A DNA stretch of 52,316 nucleotides, taken from Candidatus Scalindua sp. GTDB taxonomy: Bacteria > Planctomycetota > Brocadiia > Brocadiales > Scalinduaceae. Each line of letters opens with the position of its first letter. The first letter of the stretch is position 1. This document shows, one piece after another, positions 26,227 to 35,600 of this stretch. Made by a program: the position numbers and the translations under genes. The notes beneath the pieces are model-generated. The model was not told the DNA's origin. It worked only from the letters and a program-made list of their open reading frames with translations, and did not search any database. Location of the stretch: positions 1-52,316 of the forward strand of contig JABHIW010000067.1 in the NCBI GenBank assembly GCA_018670825.1. Reading direction: 5' to 3'.

Positions 26227-28069
26227 ATTCTCTCATCCACAACTCTAACATTAGCAATAACCACAGCTTATGACTTGCCCTCCAATCTTTTTTAATTGTA
26301 TCATCGCAATACACATTATCAATAATTTTACTAATCTCGTTTCTAAAGAATAACTTTTCTATTCTACATCCGGGAGCCATTATATCGTTAACCATTTCTT
26401 TCAAATCTTCACGTAACCACGAATTCAAAGGAGCACCGAAGCCATGTTTCTCTCTATACAAAATATTTTCTGGTAGATAGTTTATTAAGGCTTTCTTTAA
26501 TAAATATTTTGATTGATTGTTCTTAACCTTTAATTCTGGAGGTATTTTCATTGAGAACTCAATGAAACGGTAATCTAAAAATGGTGCTCTGCATTCCAAG
26601 CCATGAGCCATTGATGCCATATCAACCTTTTTTAATAGATCATCCGGTAAGTAATAATTTAAATCATGTGAATATGCTACTGACAATGGATCTTCTGAGT
26701 TGAAGTTTAACCAATTATTATCAGAGTACGTAAATGAGTTGTAAGGCATGTTGTTATTATTTAGTCGCTTTATCTCCGTTCCATCAAAGAATTGTACTAT
26801 AGAAGCCCAATATTGCATGGAGCCTTTATTTGATTGATAAGGATAAAGACAATCTAATAAGCCATCGTTAAGCTGTGATATTGATAGATTGTTTACCATT
26901 TCAAGTATTTTGGAAAATACCCTTGAGTTTGAATAATATCTTTGACTTAAGTATCTATCATATCCTGCAAATAATTCATCCCCTCCATCACCAGTTAAGA
27001 TAACCTTTACGTGTTTTCTTGCCTCTTTAGAAATAAGATATGTAGGGATAGAAGAGCTATCGGCAAAGGGTTCATCATAATATCTAACTACTTCTGATAA
27101 AACATCACACACATTAGAGTTAATATTGATTTCAGTATGATCGGTTTTATATCTTTCTGCTACTTGCCGTGCATAAGGCAACTCATTTATTTGTGTGTTA
27201 AATCCAACTGAAAATGTTTTAACCGGTCTATTTGTATTTTTCGCCATAAAAGCGACTACGGCACTGGAATCAATTCCTCCTGATAAAAAAGCACCTAAAG
27301 GGACATCTGAAACCATTTTATCCCTAACTGAGTCACTAAATATCTCTAACATTTCTTCATTAATGTCATATTCAGTTATCGTACGATCGATACTGATCTT
27401 TGGATTCCAATATTTATGTTTCTTGGTTTCATTCTTAGTAATAACCAGAAAATGTGCAGGTTCAAGCTTTCTTATATTCTTAAATATAGTTAGTGGTGAG
27501 GGGATATATAATAAATTCAGATAAGCTGCAACTGCGTTATTATCAATTTCTCTTGGAATAGAAGAGTCCTTTAATAATGCTTTTAATTCTGATGCACATA
27601 AAAACATTTTGGGTGTATCATAGTAGATTAATGGTTTTTCCCCAATCCTGTCTCTCCCAACTAGGAATACTTCATTTCTTGAATCATAAATTACTATGGA
27701 AAACATGCCATTCAAGTATTTAAATACGTCTTCCCCTTTATCCTCATAAAGATGAACGACTACCTCAATATCAGTTTTTGTGCGGAAAACATGACCTGCC
27801 TTCTCTAGTTGACTGCGTAATTCTACAAAATTATAAATTTCTCCATTAGAGATACATGCTATAGAATTATCTTCATTAAATATAGGCTGACTTCCAGTCT
27901 CCAAGTCAATGATACTCAGGCGAGTATGCCCTAACAAAATGTTTTTATTCTGATAAATAGTCTTTTCATCTGGCCCTCTGAACTTTAATTTGTTTAGCAT
28001 GCCAGAAAAGAACTCTTTTGTCAGTTTGTTATTTTCATCCCTAAAATAAGCGCCTAATATTCCACACAT
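26219..28069 (-). CDS. asnB: Glutamine-hydrolysing asparagine synthase (AsnB-like, XrtA-associated amidotransferase)
   Basis: 616 residues. The N-terminal nucleophile Cys2 in MCGILGAY starts the Ntn glutaminase domain (about 1-200), with GHTRLSIID and SNGEIYNF. The synthetase domain has the ATP PP-loop FLSGGIDSSA at 262-271 and GDGGDELFAGYDRY. In PEP-CTERM loci such a protein is thought to amidate a carboxyl group of the EPS rather than make free asparagine. GAGG lies eight bases before the ATG. It is translated just ahead of the TuaH-like glycosyltransferase with an 8-base overlap. Confidence 0.9.
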   Translation of the reverse strand: MCGILGAYFRDENNKLTKEFFSGMLNKLKFRGPDEKTIYQNKNILLGHTRLSIIDLETGSQPIFNEDNSIACISNGEIYNFVELRSQLEKAGHVFRTKTDIEVVVHLYEDKGEDVFKYLNGMFSIVIYDSRNEVFLVGRDRIGEKPLIYYDTPKMFLCASELKALLKDSSIPREIDNNAVAAYLNLLYIPSPLTIFKNIRKLEPAHFLVITKNETKKHKYWNPKISIDRTITEYDINEEMLEIFSDSVRDKMVSDVPLGAFLSGGIDSSAVVAFMAKNTNRPVKTFSVGFNTQINELPYARQVAERYKTDHTEININSNVCDVLSEVVRYYDEPFADSSSIPTYLISKEARKHVKVILTGDGGDELFAGYDRYLSQRYYSNSRVFSKILEMVNNLSISQLNDGLLDCLYPYQSNKGSMQYWASIVQFFDGTEIKRLNNNNMPYNSFTYSDNNWLNFNSEDPLSVAYSHDLNYYLPDDLLKKVDMASMAHGLECRAPFLDYRFIEFSMKIPPELKVKNNQSKYLLKKALINYLPENILYREKHGFGAPLNSWLREDLKEMVNDIMAPGCRIEKLFFRNEISKIIDNVYCDDTIKKDWRASHKLWLLLMLELWMREYA

Positions 28070-28266
28070 TTTCAGACCTCAGCAAATACTATATATTAAG
28101 ATTATACAACCGGGAACTATTTATTCCTTTTTAGCATCTTCTACATATTCCGTGGTTTAAACTATTCTAACTTAACAATCCAGTTTATTGCCGGAATCAT
28201 AAACAAGGTATTTTAGACACCTATGTTACGTACCACTTCGATTCATTTATGGCTAATACAAACTTC

Positions 28267-29391
28267 TTAATTCAGGTTTAATATTTTGTTATAAATGTCA
28301 CAATATTGCTGGGCCATTCTTGAACTTGTATATTCCTTCATTACTATTTGCCAGGCCTTTGCTGCCAGCTCTTTACTTAGATTTCCATCTTTATATAAGG
28401 AATAGATACCTTTCGCTAGACTATTCGTACTAGACGGTGGACTCAGGATTCCTGCATTTCCGTTAACAAGTACTTCAGGAATACCCCCTACATTTGTTGC
28501 TATAATAGGGATTTTTGACTGCATTGCCTCAAGTAGTGTTATAGGTAATCCCTCTGTCAAAGAAGAGAGTACAAAAAGATCGAAAAATGGGAGATATTGG
28601 TTTGCGCTATTTCGATATCCCGGAATAAGTACTTTATCTGAAAGGTTCAACTCCTCTATTTTCAGTTTAAGTTCTGGTCTCTTGTTTCCCTCTCCGATTA
28701 TTACCAATTTTATATCCACTCCCTTTTCAACTAAGAGACTTACTGCCTCTATCAAATATTTGAAACCTTTTTCAGTCGACAATCTACCAATAGCCCCAAC
28801 AATAAACCCATCCCTACAGAAATCAATAATCTCTTTATCCAGCGTATGATGATGAGTATTTAAATTAAGGGGAGGTATACCATTATTAATAGTAAACAGA
28901 TTTATTGTGCTTTTGTTTTTCAGTTTTGGGGTTGAGAACATTGCCTTATTAACAACGACCACTGCATCAATAAATCTTAGACTCTTTGTATCAAGCCATT
29001 CATATATTTTCATTCTATTGAGGGTGCCGGTATTAGTCCAGCCGTGTAGTGTTGATACTAACGGAATCTTACGTATTCTTTTAGGAATAAAACCAAAAAA
29101 AATATTTCCCTTATAGCCGTGAGAATGGATCAGATTAAAATATTCACTATGAGCAAATTGAAGTATTTTCAAAGCCCCAAAAAGATTAAATCCAGATCGC
29201 ATTCTAAATATTTTTACTTTAAAACCCCTGTTTACAGCTTCAGTTTCAAGAGGTTTCTCAGGAATATTATGTTCCCCAATGCTACAAATCGTGGGATCAA
29301 GGCCTAGCTTAATTTGTTCGGCAGCAAGAGCCAAGAGCATTATTTCCGCGCCGTATAAACCTCCACTATCTATAACATGAAGAATCTTCAT
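28267..29391 (-). CDS. Family 4 glycosyltransferase
   Basis: 374 residues, GT-B. The N-terminus ILHVIDSGGLYGAEIMLLALAAE carries the GGxxGAE loop. The C-terminal donor domain has VGAIGRLSTEKGFKYLIEAV, KLVIIGEGNKRPEL, LIPGYRNSANQYLPFFDLF and SSLTEGLPITLLEAMQSKIPI. The E-x7-E spacing of TEGLPITLLE is that of retaining GT4 enzymes. It should transfer one sugar to the undecaprenyl-linked acceptor. It is separated by 45 bases from the following GT4 gene, so both are likely on one transcript. Confidence 0.87.
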   Translation of the reverse strand: MKILHVIDSGGLYGAEIMLLALAAEQIKLGLDPTICSIGEHNIPEKPLETEAVNRGFKVKIFRMRSGFNLFGALKILQFAHSEYFNLIHSHGYKGNIFFGFIPKRIRKIPLVSTLHGWTNTGTLNRMKIYEWLDTKSLRFIDAVVVVNKAMFSTPKLKNKSTINLFTINNGIPPLNLNTHHHTLDKEIIDFCRDGFIVGAIGRLSTEKGFKYLIEAVSLLVEKGVDIKLVIIGEGNKRPELKLKIEELNLSDKVLIPGYRNSANQYLPFFDLFVLSSLTEGLPITLLEAMQSKIPIIATNVGGIPEVLVNGNAGILSPPSSTNSLAKGIYSLYKDGNLSKELAAKAWQIVMKEYTSSRMAQQYCDIYNKILNLN

Positions 29392-29436
29392 TTATAACTA
29401 TTGATTTCCTTTGCACACTTTGCAGTAAATAATTAC

Positions 29437-30618
29437 TCATTTATAATCCAGAATACTTTGAATGAAGTTTTCTGTTTTGCCTATCATTTTATCCAGTGTA
29501 AAGAGTTGACCTGTTCTGGTTCTACCTTCTCTGCCCATTAATTGGCAAAGATCTTTATTGTTTATGAGTTTTTTTAACGCCTCTGCCAGTGAGCCGGAAT
29601 CACAAGGTTTAAACAAAAACCCCGATTTACCATGTTCAACAGCCTCCGGATTTCCTCCGCTATCCGGAGCAATCACCGGCTTCCCTGCCGCCATTGCTTC
29701 TATAATGGCGTTTGAAAATCCTTCATTTACGGATGGCATTACAAAAATATCAAAGATAGAAAGGATTTCAGGTATATTCTGCTGAACACCTGTAAATAAA
29801 AAATATTTTTGTAATTCCAGCTCATCTATCCTACTTTTAACACTACTAAAATATTCTGTCTCATTATCACCTACGCACACAACCTGAATATCATTATATG
29901 ATTTTACAATTTTATTAATAGCTTCTACCAGGTACATCTGTCCCTTAACAGGCCTGAATGATGCAACTATCCCAATTACTGTTTTTGTTGAACTAATTCC
30001 ATATTTCTTGCAAACCTCTTGTAAATCATGTTTTTTTGAATACAAATCTGTCCTGAGACCGTTATGTATAACCTTAATCCTGCCTTGCCCTATCCATTCA
30101 CGCCTTGAAATCTCTAATCCCACTGCTTCAGATACTGTTATGAACGAACTGAAAAGATGACTGAAAATCCTGTAAAACCATATATGTTTCTTTGCTAACT
30201 GGTAACCCATGTCTCTTCGACTTGAGATAACCACCAGCACTCCTGCCAACCTTGCAATTATTCCAGCCCATATATCAGCATCGTGATGATAAGTCACAAT
30301 TACTTGTATTTTTACTTTCTTTAAGAAATAGTAAAGATCTTTCCCCTTCTTTAGGGCATTATACGAGATAAGCTTGGAAACTCCGTTCACCTGCACGTTT
30401 ATGCCTCTTGTTTCCAACTCCTCAGTTAGCTCCCCTCCCTTAAATGCTAATACGTAAGGCATAAATTTGTGTTTATCAATATTGAGAACAATATCACATA
30501 GATTTTTCTCCGCACCTCCCTTTTTATCCAAGAGGCTGGTGATATACAGAATTCTTATTTTCTCTGTGGACTGCTTTTTTATTGTTCCGAAATCCTTCAT
30601 CCTGTCCGCGGAGTCCAT
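29437..30618 (-). CDS. Family 4 glycosyltransferase
   Basis: 393 residues, GT-B. The acceptor loop is LDKKGGAEKNLCDIVLNI. The donor side has VIGIVASFRPVKGQMYLVEAI, VVCVGDNETEYF, FLFTGVQQNIPEILSIFDIF and the motif NEGFSNAIIEAMAAGKPVIAP. The HHDADIWAGIIARLAG loop is a common GT4 feature. GGAG is present upstream. Its start overlaps the preceding GT2 gene by 22 bases, indicating coupled translation. The donor sugar cannot be deduced. Confidence 0.87.
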   Translation of the reverse strand: MDSADRMKDFGTIKKQSTEKIRILYITSLLDKKGGAEKNLCDIVLNIDKHKFMPYVLAFKGGELTEELETRGINVQVNGVSKLISYNALKKGKDLYYFLKKVKIQVIVTYHHDADIWAGIIARLAGVLVVISSRRDMGYQLAKKHIWFYRIFSHLFSSFITVSEAVGLEISRREWIGQGRIKVIHNGLRTDLYSKKHDLQEVCKKYGISSTKTVIGIVASFRPVKGQMYLVEAINKIVKSYNDIQVVCVGDNETEYFSSVKSRIDELELQKYFLFTGVQQNIPEILSIFDIFVMPSVNEGFSNAIIEAMAAGKPVIAPDSGGNPEAVEHGKSGFLFKPCDSGSLAEALKKLINNKDLCQLMGREGRTRTGQLFTLDKMIGKTENFIQSILDYK

Positions 30619-31745
30619 ATAACCTGTTTCTCCCCTTTAAGGAATTTAAGAAAAGCGTGGCCTGCTGCTATGTTCAGCAGTGAAAAATAGTATGGGATAT
30701 AAAACAACATTAGATTTTTTCCTTTTTTTTCACCATAGTAACCTGCTATTGAGAGCATATAAAAAAGATTTTGACCCAGGAAGAAAAAAAGAAAGCACGA
30801 CAAATAGTTTATTAAAAATATGTTAGATATATATAAGCTAATCATAAATATGAAAGCAACGTATCTAAGTAGTTTGTGGGAAAAAATCTGCCAGGAAAAA
30901 ACACCATATTTAAACGGATTAAAAAGATGGACCATATCTTTTAACGCCCAAAATGATCTTAAGGAGACCCTGACTCTCATCTTATATTCGTCTTGAAAAG
31001 ATTGTAAAGTCTGTTCTTTTAAAATTGCGTCGGGCTCATAGATGACACGATATCCCTGTTTGATAACGTTAAGGGGAAGTATAAAATCCGGGAGTTGGTC
31101 AGGACGCATAGGCTTATAAATATTTTTACGAACCGCGTCGATACCGCCATCCACACCAACTACCGAACCAACCGCAGTTTCATGTTTTCTCAAAAAGTTT
31201 TCATATTTCATGTAGGCTGAACATCCATCACCGACAATTGAACCGTCAGGGTTTGAATAAACCATTTTCCCTGTAATGTAACCTACATCCGGATCATCAA
31301 AACTTTTGACAATACGGTTAATGACATCATTAGCATAGATTGAATTGGCATCAGAAAATAATATTATCTCTCCTTTTGCATAAAGAACTGCCATGTTTAA
31401 TGCCGAAGTTTTTCCACCGCGCGGTTCTTGACGGAGTAATTTTACCCTTGGATTATCGAAGGAAAGTACTATCTCATCAGTTCTATCCGTAGAACTATCA
31501 GAAATAACAATAATATCGAAAAGACCAGATGGGTAATCAAGTTCCAATTTATTTCTTATTGTTTCATATATATGCTTCTCCTCGTTGAATGCAGCAATCA
31601 GAATTGTGACAGATGGCGTTCTGTTCCCCTTTTGAATTAGACGGGGAAAAAGTTTGCATAGTAAATATATACATATTGGATATAAAAAATAAATATATAT
31701 TAATACAAAGAGTGATCCTATGAAGGCTGTTAATGGTAATATCAT
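30597..31745 (-). CDS. Membrane-bound family 2 glycosyltransferase
   Basis: 382 residues. An N-terminal helix (about 3-27) is followed by a GT-A domain (VTILIAAFNEEKHIYETI, SDSSTDRTDEIV, DxD in LFSDANSI) and three to four C-terminal helices (about 290-365). The R..LRSFWAL segment replaces the QxxRW motif of processive synthases, so a processive role is uncertain. The end, FLKFLKGEKQVIWTPRTG, matches a relic at 33868-34065. It is likely the transferase that makes the first or a repeating EPS linkage at the membrane face. It overlaps the next gene by 22 bases. Confidence 0.87.
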   Translation of the reverse strand: MILPLTAFIGSLFVLIYIYFLYPICIYLLCKLFPRLIQKGNRTPSVTILIAAFNEEKHIYETIRNKLELDYPSGLFDIIVISDSSTDRTDEIVLSFDNPRVKLLRQEPRGGKTSALNMAVLYAKGEIILFSDANSIYANDVINRIVKSFDDPDVGYITGKMVYSNPDGSIVGDGCSAYMKYENFLRKHETAVGSVVGVDGGIDAVRKNIYKPMRPDQLPDFILPLNVIKQGYRVIYEPDAILKEQTLQSFQDEYKMRVRVSLRSFWALKDMVHLFNPFKYGVFSWQIFSHKLLRYVAFIFMISLYISNIFLINYLSCFLFFFLGQNLFYMLSIAGYYGEKKGKNLMLFYIPYYFSLLNIAAGHAFLKFLKGEKQVIWTPRTG

Positions 31746-31831
31746 TTTAGAACTAATATTTACCCACGAAGATTGCGAAACAATACGAAAGAAGGACTTG
31801 TATCAATCTTTCGACTTAGAGAACCCGTATC

Positions 31832-32464
31832 TTATATTTCTTCTTCAATAGGCCAGTTTTTGGTTATAAGAGGTATTATCAATCTTCCGAATTGTCTTAA
31901 GGCATCCTCAGCGCCTTCTGCCCGACCATCAATAGATATCCGTACAAAGGCACCATCATCCCGGTTGAAACGCACTTTATTAATAAAGCGATTTATGTTT
32001 TGTTCGATACCTGATTGGATGATTTTGTCTTCGTCCTGGTACCAGTGATAAACTATTTGAGATACACCAAGTTTTTTTACAAATAACTTGTTTACGGCAC
32101 CATAATTCTCGTTCATGTTAGTGTCTGTGTCACTTATAATACGCCACCCTGATGAAGGATAGCAGGCGTTTGGATTATGCCCTGTTCTTCCTCCTTTCTT
32201 TGTTCCGTAATACCCTATGTAAAGCGTAATCAAATGGTTGTTTTTATCTATATAATTTCTTGCAACACGGTCATCAGTATCCAGTTCATTAATAATAAGC
32301 TGATCAAAACTAAAGTCACTTCCACTCCAAGATCCAATTTTGTAAGGTAAGTTTATGAGTTTCTTTTCAACAACATCAGGCAGCTGCCTGCCGGATAAAT
32401 AGATAACCGTGCCTAATGCCAGAAACAAAACAACAAGCGGCACATAGAATCTATTCCGATCCAT
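31832..32464 (-). CDS. EpsI, exosortase C-terminal-domain-type protein
   Basis: 210 residues. An N-terminal membrane helix (about 7-24) is followed by a periplasmic domain. The family signature is clear: RNYIDKNNHLITLYIGYYGTKKGG, then GHNPNACYPSSGW (Cys101) and a Trp-rich core. EpsI domains occur with exosortases in PEP-CTERM systems, sometimes fused to them and sometimes, as here, on a separate gene. The start has AAGGAG ten bases upstream and overlaps the exosortase gene by 14 bases. Its exact role in processing or EPS attachment is not settled in the family. Confidence 0.92.
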   Translation of the reverse strand: MDRNRFYVPLVVLFLALGTVIYLSGRQLPDVVEKKLINLPYKIGSWSGSDFSFDQLIINELDTDDRVARNYIDKNNHLITLYIGYYGTKKGGRTGHNPNACYPSSGWRIISDTDTNMNENYGAVNKLFVKKLGVSQIVYHWYQDEDKIIQSGIEQNINRFINKVRFNRDDGAFVRISIDGRAEGAEDALRQFGRLIIPLITKNWPIEEEI

Positions 32465-33320
32465 CCTGGTTTGACTCCTTATTCAATAGATTAAATAAAA
32501 GTAAAAGTGCAATAAACCCAAATATAAAAACAAGATAACCTGAAACATCATGTACATATCCCCTGGCTACTCTATTTCCATATGAATTAGCCAGAATACC
32601 GGTGCCCATAATACGCAAGACGTTCGCCAGAATCGCAATAAAAGGAGAGAGTAGTACTAAAATAACTCTTTTATAATTATTGTTCTTAATCATATAGGCA
32701 AGAAAAATACTCAACATTAGCATGGAAGTAAGAGATCTGATCCCACTACAGGCTTCAGCAACTTCAAGGGTACAGGTAGTTAGATGGATTATGTTTCCTT
32801 CCTGTACAAGTGGAATCCCAAATATCTTGATCATGGGTACAGCCATGTTGGTAGCAAAAGTCTTCATAGGTAATGTAATGATACCTATAAAACTATCGGG
32901 GACAGGAACCATGAAAAACATAAACAACATAGGAAAGAGTATAATATTTATCAGACTCAAGCCAAAACAATACCAAGCGAGTGATATAAGGGAGAGTATG
33001 AGCATTAGCCGGGGAACAAGGTCTATACTACCAACAAAGAACAGAATATATATACACAGGCTGACAATAAAAATAAATAATCCTAAAGAATTAGTCCAAA
33101 AACCGCACTTTAGACTACCCATGTTATCAATATATGACTTTAAATCATGCCTCTTTTGATATATAAAAAACCCAGCAATCAACGGAACTAACAAACCATG
33201 TGAATTGTTAGAGTCTTCCAGCCAGACACTTACGAGCCCTGGTATTATGGGGTAGTATGTACAAAGCAGGAGTACAAACAGGATAATAAACCTGATAATT
33301 AGTGAACTCGTTGATAACAT
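32451..33320 (-). CDS. Exosortase (EpsH/Xrt family)
   Basis: 289 residues, about eight membrane helices. The catalytic residues of the family are present: Cys191 in EVAEACSGIRS, Arg236 in ANVLRIMGTG and His257 in HDVSGYLVF. HGLLVPLIAG in the N-terminal half is also conserved. Exosortases cut PEP-CTERM proteins, such as the one at 375-1268, at the outer face of the inner membrane. EpsI is a separate, overlapping gene, unlike the fused exosortase-EpsI of many XrtA proteins. A fragment of a second copy lies at 35244-35600. The exact exosortase subtype is not assignable by eye. Confidence 0.93.
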   Translation of the reverse strand: MLSTSSLIIRFIILFVLLLCTYYPIIPGLVSVWLEDSNNSHGLLVPLIAGFFIYQKRHDLKSYIDNMGSLKCGFWTNSLGLFIFIVSLCIYILFFVGSIDLVPRLMLILSLISLAWYCFGLSLINIILFPMLFMFFMVPVPDSFIGIITLPMKTFATNMAVPMIKIFGIPLVQEGNIIHLTTCTLEVAEACSGIRSLTSMLMLSIFLAYMIKNNNYKRVILVLLSPFIAILANVLRIMGTGILANSYGNRVARGYVHDVSGYLVFIFGFIALLLLFNLLNKESNQDGSE

Positions 33321-33382
33321 AAAAATAAAGATTTCTGATTTAGAATTGCGAAATTTAAAAGTAAAGAAACAGTCAAGGATTT

Positions 33383-33808
33383 GCCACAGAGACCTCAGAG
33401 GGCACAGAGTTATAAAGAAAATCTCTTAACACCATCAACGAGTCTGGCTTCACCAAAATTGATTAATAATCCACGTTTAAGTCCTGTGGCCTTAAGATAT
33501 GATAATATCTGAGCGGTAAATATATCTTTCATTTTACTTACAGATTTTATTTCAACAACAACCTCGCCATGCACAATCAGATCAAGCCGTTGACCTTTAA
33601 TAATTTTATCCTTATAAAACACATCGACTTCTTTTTGTTGTTGAAACGGAGTACCCCTAAGTGTCAATTCGTAACAAAGAGCCTCTTCATATATTGATTC
33701 AAGCAGACCTGGGCCAAGAATACGATGAACTTCTATTGCCACTCCTATAATTTGTTCCGTTAACTTATCTGGCATATGTTCCTCCGTGTTCTCTGTGCCC
33801 TCTGTGGC
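33383..33808. mobile_element. GxxExxY cassette bounded by CACAGAG inverted repeats
   Basis: The left end reads GCCACAGAG...GGGCACAGAG (33383-33409), and the right end, as reverse complement, GCCACAGAGGGCACAGAG (33791-33808) followed by AACACGGAGG. The arms are inverted relative to each other and enclose one gene. The right arm also supplies the ribosome binding site of the gene. Arrays of CACAGAG words around GxxExxY genes recur in many bacterial genomes, so the unit may behave as a mobile or duplicated cassette. No transposase is present. Confidence 0.65.
33410..33775 (-). CDS. GxxExxY family protein (PD-(D/E)XK nuclease-like fold)
   Basis: 121 residues. The signature G-x-x-E-x-x-Y is in LGPGLLESIYEEALCYEL. 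Downstream are DLIVHGEVVVEIKSVSKM, with the D and E-I-K of a PD-(D/E)XK-like core, and LLINFGEARLVDGVKRF. The family has no proven function. A very strong GGAGG lies before the ATG and derives from the CACAGAG repeat. It interrupts the exosortase-containing segment between the exosortase gene and wecB and has no evident role in EPS synthesis, so it was probably inserted. Confidence 0.88.
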   Translation of the reverse strand: MPDKLTEQIIGVAIEVHRILGPGLLESIYEEALCYELTLRGTPFQQQKEVDVFYKDKIIKGQRLDLIVHGEVVVEIKSVSKMKDIFTAQILSYLKATGLKRGLLINFGEARLVDGVKRFSL

Positions 33809-33867
33809 TAAAAAAGGTTATTGTTATTTAAATTCGAAATTCGTAATATTTGCCTGCTCTCATCAAT

Positions 33868-34065
33868 TTATCTTTTTGGCAGCTCCCACGTCATCAAACG
33901 CTCCCCTTTTAAATACCGATACCAAACCATTAGAATTGAATGCTTCACCATTACAAAATAAAATGTAATTTTTGTTAAATTTTTGATCGGTAATACTTTC
34001 CTAACACCACTTCCAAAAGCAACTACATAAAATATAATCTGAAGCATGGTAATATACTTAAACAT
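33868..34065 (-). pseudogene. C-terminal relic of a membrane GT2 glycosyltransferase
   Basis: The 65-residue frame reads LQIIFYVVAFGSGVRK, then FYFVMVKHSILMVWYRYLKG followed by ERLMTWELPKR. It aligns with the last 60 residues of the intact GT2 (30597-31745), which reads LGQNLFYMLSIAGYYGEKKG, then PYYFSLLNIAAGHAFLKFLKG and EKQVIWTPRTG. The rest of the enzyme, including the GT-A domain, is missing. An ATG at 34063-34065 happens to open the frame. This appears to be the tail of a lost second GT2 gene. Confidence 0.7.
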
Positions 34066-34128
34066 ATTATGATAGTTATTAATAATATGTTACTCATAAG
34101 TACAAGAATCATAGCAAATTGCTCTCTG

Positions 34129-35247
34129 CTATGCGTTCAAGCTCTTTGTTTCTTTAGGACTTGATACTAATATGTCAACAATTCTCTCTGCGGCTTTGCC
34201 ATCCCAGAGTTCAGGAATCTTATTTTCACGAGTTATTCCTTTCAGGATTTTTTCTGCTTCTTGTACAATTATTTCCTTCTTAGTACCGACAAGTATATTA
34301 GTCCCCTGCAATACCGTAACAGGCCTTTCAGTATTATTTCTTATTGTAAGACATGGAATCCCTAATACTGTTGTCTCCTCCTGTATCCCTCCTGAATCTG
34401 TTAATACGAATCTGGAACCGGACATAACTTTGAGAAAATCAAGATATCCAAGTGGATCACAAAAAGTTATATTTCCTATGAAGTCACCGTTTAATTTGTC
34501 TATGTTGATTTTTGCCCTCGGATGGACAGGGAAAAGTATTGGCAATTTTATTGAAATCTCATTTAACGAATTAAATATTTCTCTCAAGATTACAGGGTCG
34601 TCAACGTTTGAGGGTCTGTGAAGGGTTGCTACTGCATAATTTTGTCTTTCAAGATGAAGTTCATTTAGAATATCGGATTTTTCTGCAATTTCTTTATGCT
34701 TGAGGAGTGTATCAATCATAACATTGCCGACAAAAAAGATTTTATCTTTAGAAACTCCCTCTCTTTTGAGATTTTGCTCAGCACTTTTTTCAGTAATAAA
34801 AAGTATGTCTGAAATAGCATCTGTTAGAACTCTGTTAATCTCTTCAGGCATTGATCTGTCAAAACTTCTTAATCCGGCTTCGACATGGATAATTTTAATG
34901 CTCAATTTGGATGCAACCAGAGCGCACGCAATAGTAGAATTAACATCACCAACTACTAAAATATGTGTCGGCTTTTCTCTAAGACAAACCTTCTCAAACT
35001 TTTTCATTATTTCTGCTGTTTGTTCGGCATGGGAAGCTGATCCTACGCCAAGGTCTATATCAGGCTTTGGAATTCTTAAATCATCAAAAAACAATTTTGA
35101 CATTTTCTCATCATAATGCTGGCCCGTATGAACAAGCATGTATTTAATGGATGAAGTCAATAATTGATTATGCTTCATTAGAGCGTCCATTATCGGTGCT
35201 ATTTTCATGAAATTAGGGCGTGCGCCAACCACATTGATTATTTTCAT
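34129..35247 (-). CDS. wecB: UDP-N-acetylglucosamine 2-epimerase
   Basis: 372 residues. The family start KIINVVGARPNFMKIAPIMDAL is followed by LVHTGQHYDEKMSKLFFDDL, HILVVGDVNSTIACALVASKL, VEAGLRSFDRSMPEEINRVL and LTDSGGIQEETTVLGIPCLTIRNNTERPVTV (UDP-GlcNAc and uridine contacts). It converts UDP-GlcNAc to UDP-ManNAc, a precursor for ManNAc or ManNAcA units, providing a donor sugar. The start ATG overlaps the stop of an exosortase fragment (ATGA at 35244-35247). No UDP-ManNAc dehydrogenase is seen in the window. Confidence 0.93.
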   Translation of the reverse strand: MKIINVVGARPNFMKIAPIMDALMKHNQLLTSSIKYMLVHTGQHYDEKMSKLFFDDLRIPKPDIDLGVGSASHAEQTAEIMKKFEKVCLREKPTHILVVGDVNSTIACALVASKLSIKIIHVEAGLRSFDRSMPEEINRVLTDAISDILFITEKSAEQNLKREGVSKDKIFFVGNVMIDTLLKHKEIAEKSDILNELHLERQNYAVATLHRPSNVDDPVILREIFNSLNEISIKLPILFPVHPRAKINIDKLNGDFIGNITFCDPLGYLDFLKVMSGSRFVLTDSGGIQEETTVLGIPCLTIRNNTERPVTVLQGTNILVGTKKEIIVQEAEKILKGITRENKIPELWDGKAAERIVDILVSSPKETKSLNA

Positions 35248-35600
35248 ATAATGGTCTTTTTTACCTTCAACGGTTTAGTTTTCAGTAATATCATTAAAGG
35301 CACACCAAATATCTTGATAAGCGGAACTGCCATGTTTATGGCAAACACTTTCAAAGGTAATGTGATGTGATTTAGAAAACTGATCGGAACAGGAACCATG
35401 AAGATCAGAAACAGTAACGGAAAAAGTAAAATTTTTACAAATTTTATTCCAAAGTAATACCAGACGAGTGATGTAAGAGAAAGTACAAGCATTAACCTGG
35501 GAACAAAATCTATAATACCAACAAAGAACAGAATATATACACACAGGCTAACAATAAAAACAAATAATCATAAAAAAATTGTCCAAAAGGGTATTTTCAA
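35244..35600 (-). pseudogene. Internal fragment of a second exosortase
   Basis: The frame encodes LFVFIVSLCVYILFFVGIID, then FVPRLMLVLSLTSLVWYYFG and LLFLIFMVPVPISFLNHITLP. These match residues of about 70-170 of the intact exosortase (32451-33320), with high nucleotide identity over the best-aligned part. There is an in-frame TGA where the intact gene has Gly (about residue 80). The catalytic Cys, Arg and His are absent because the fragment ends at ILLKTKPLKVKKTII. It joins directly to a FemAB fragment at about 35598. Confidence 0.85.

Noticed and set aside
35275..35544. Alternative 89-codon frame in the exosortase scar
   Set aside because: It is the same DNA read in another frame; homology to the exosortase is in the frame ending at 35244.
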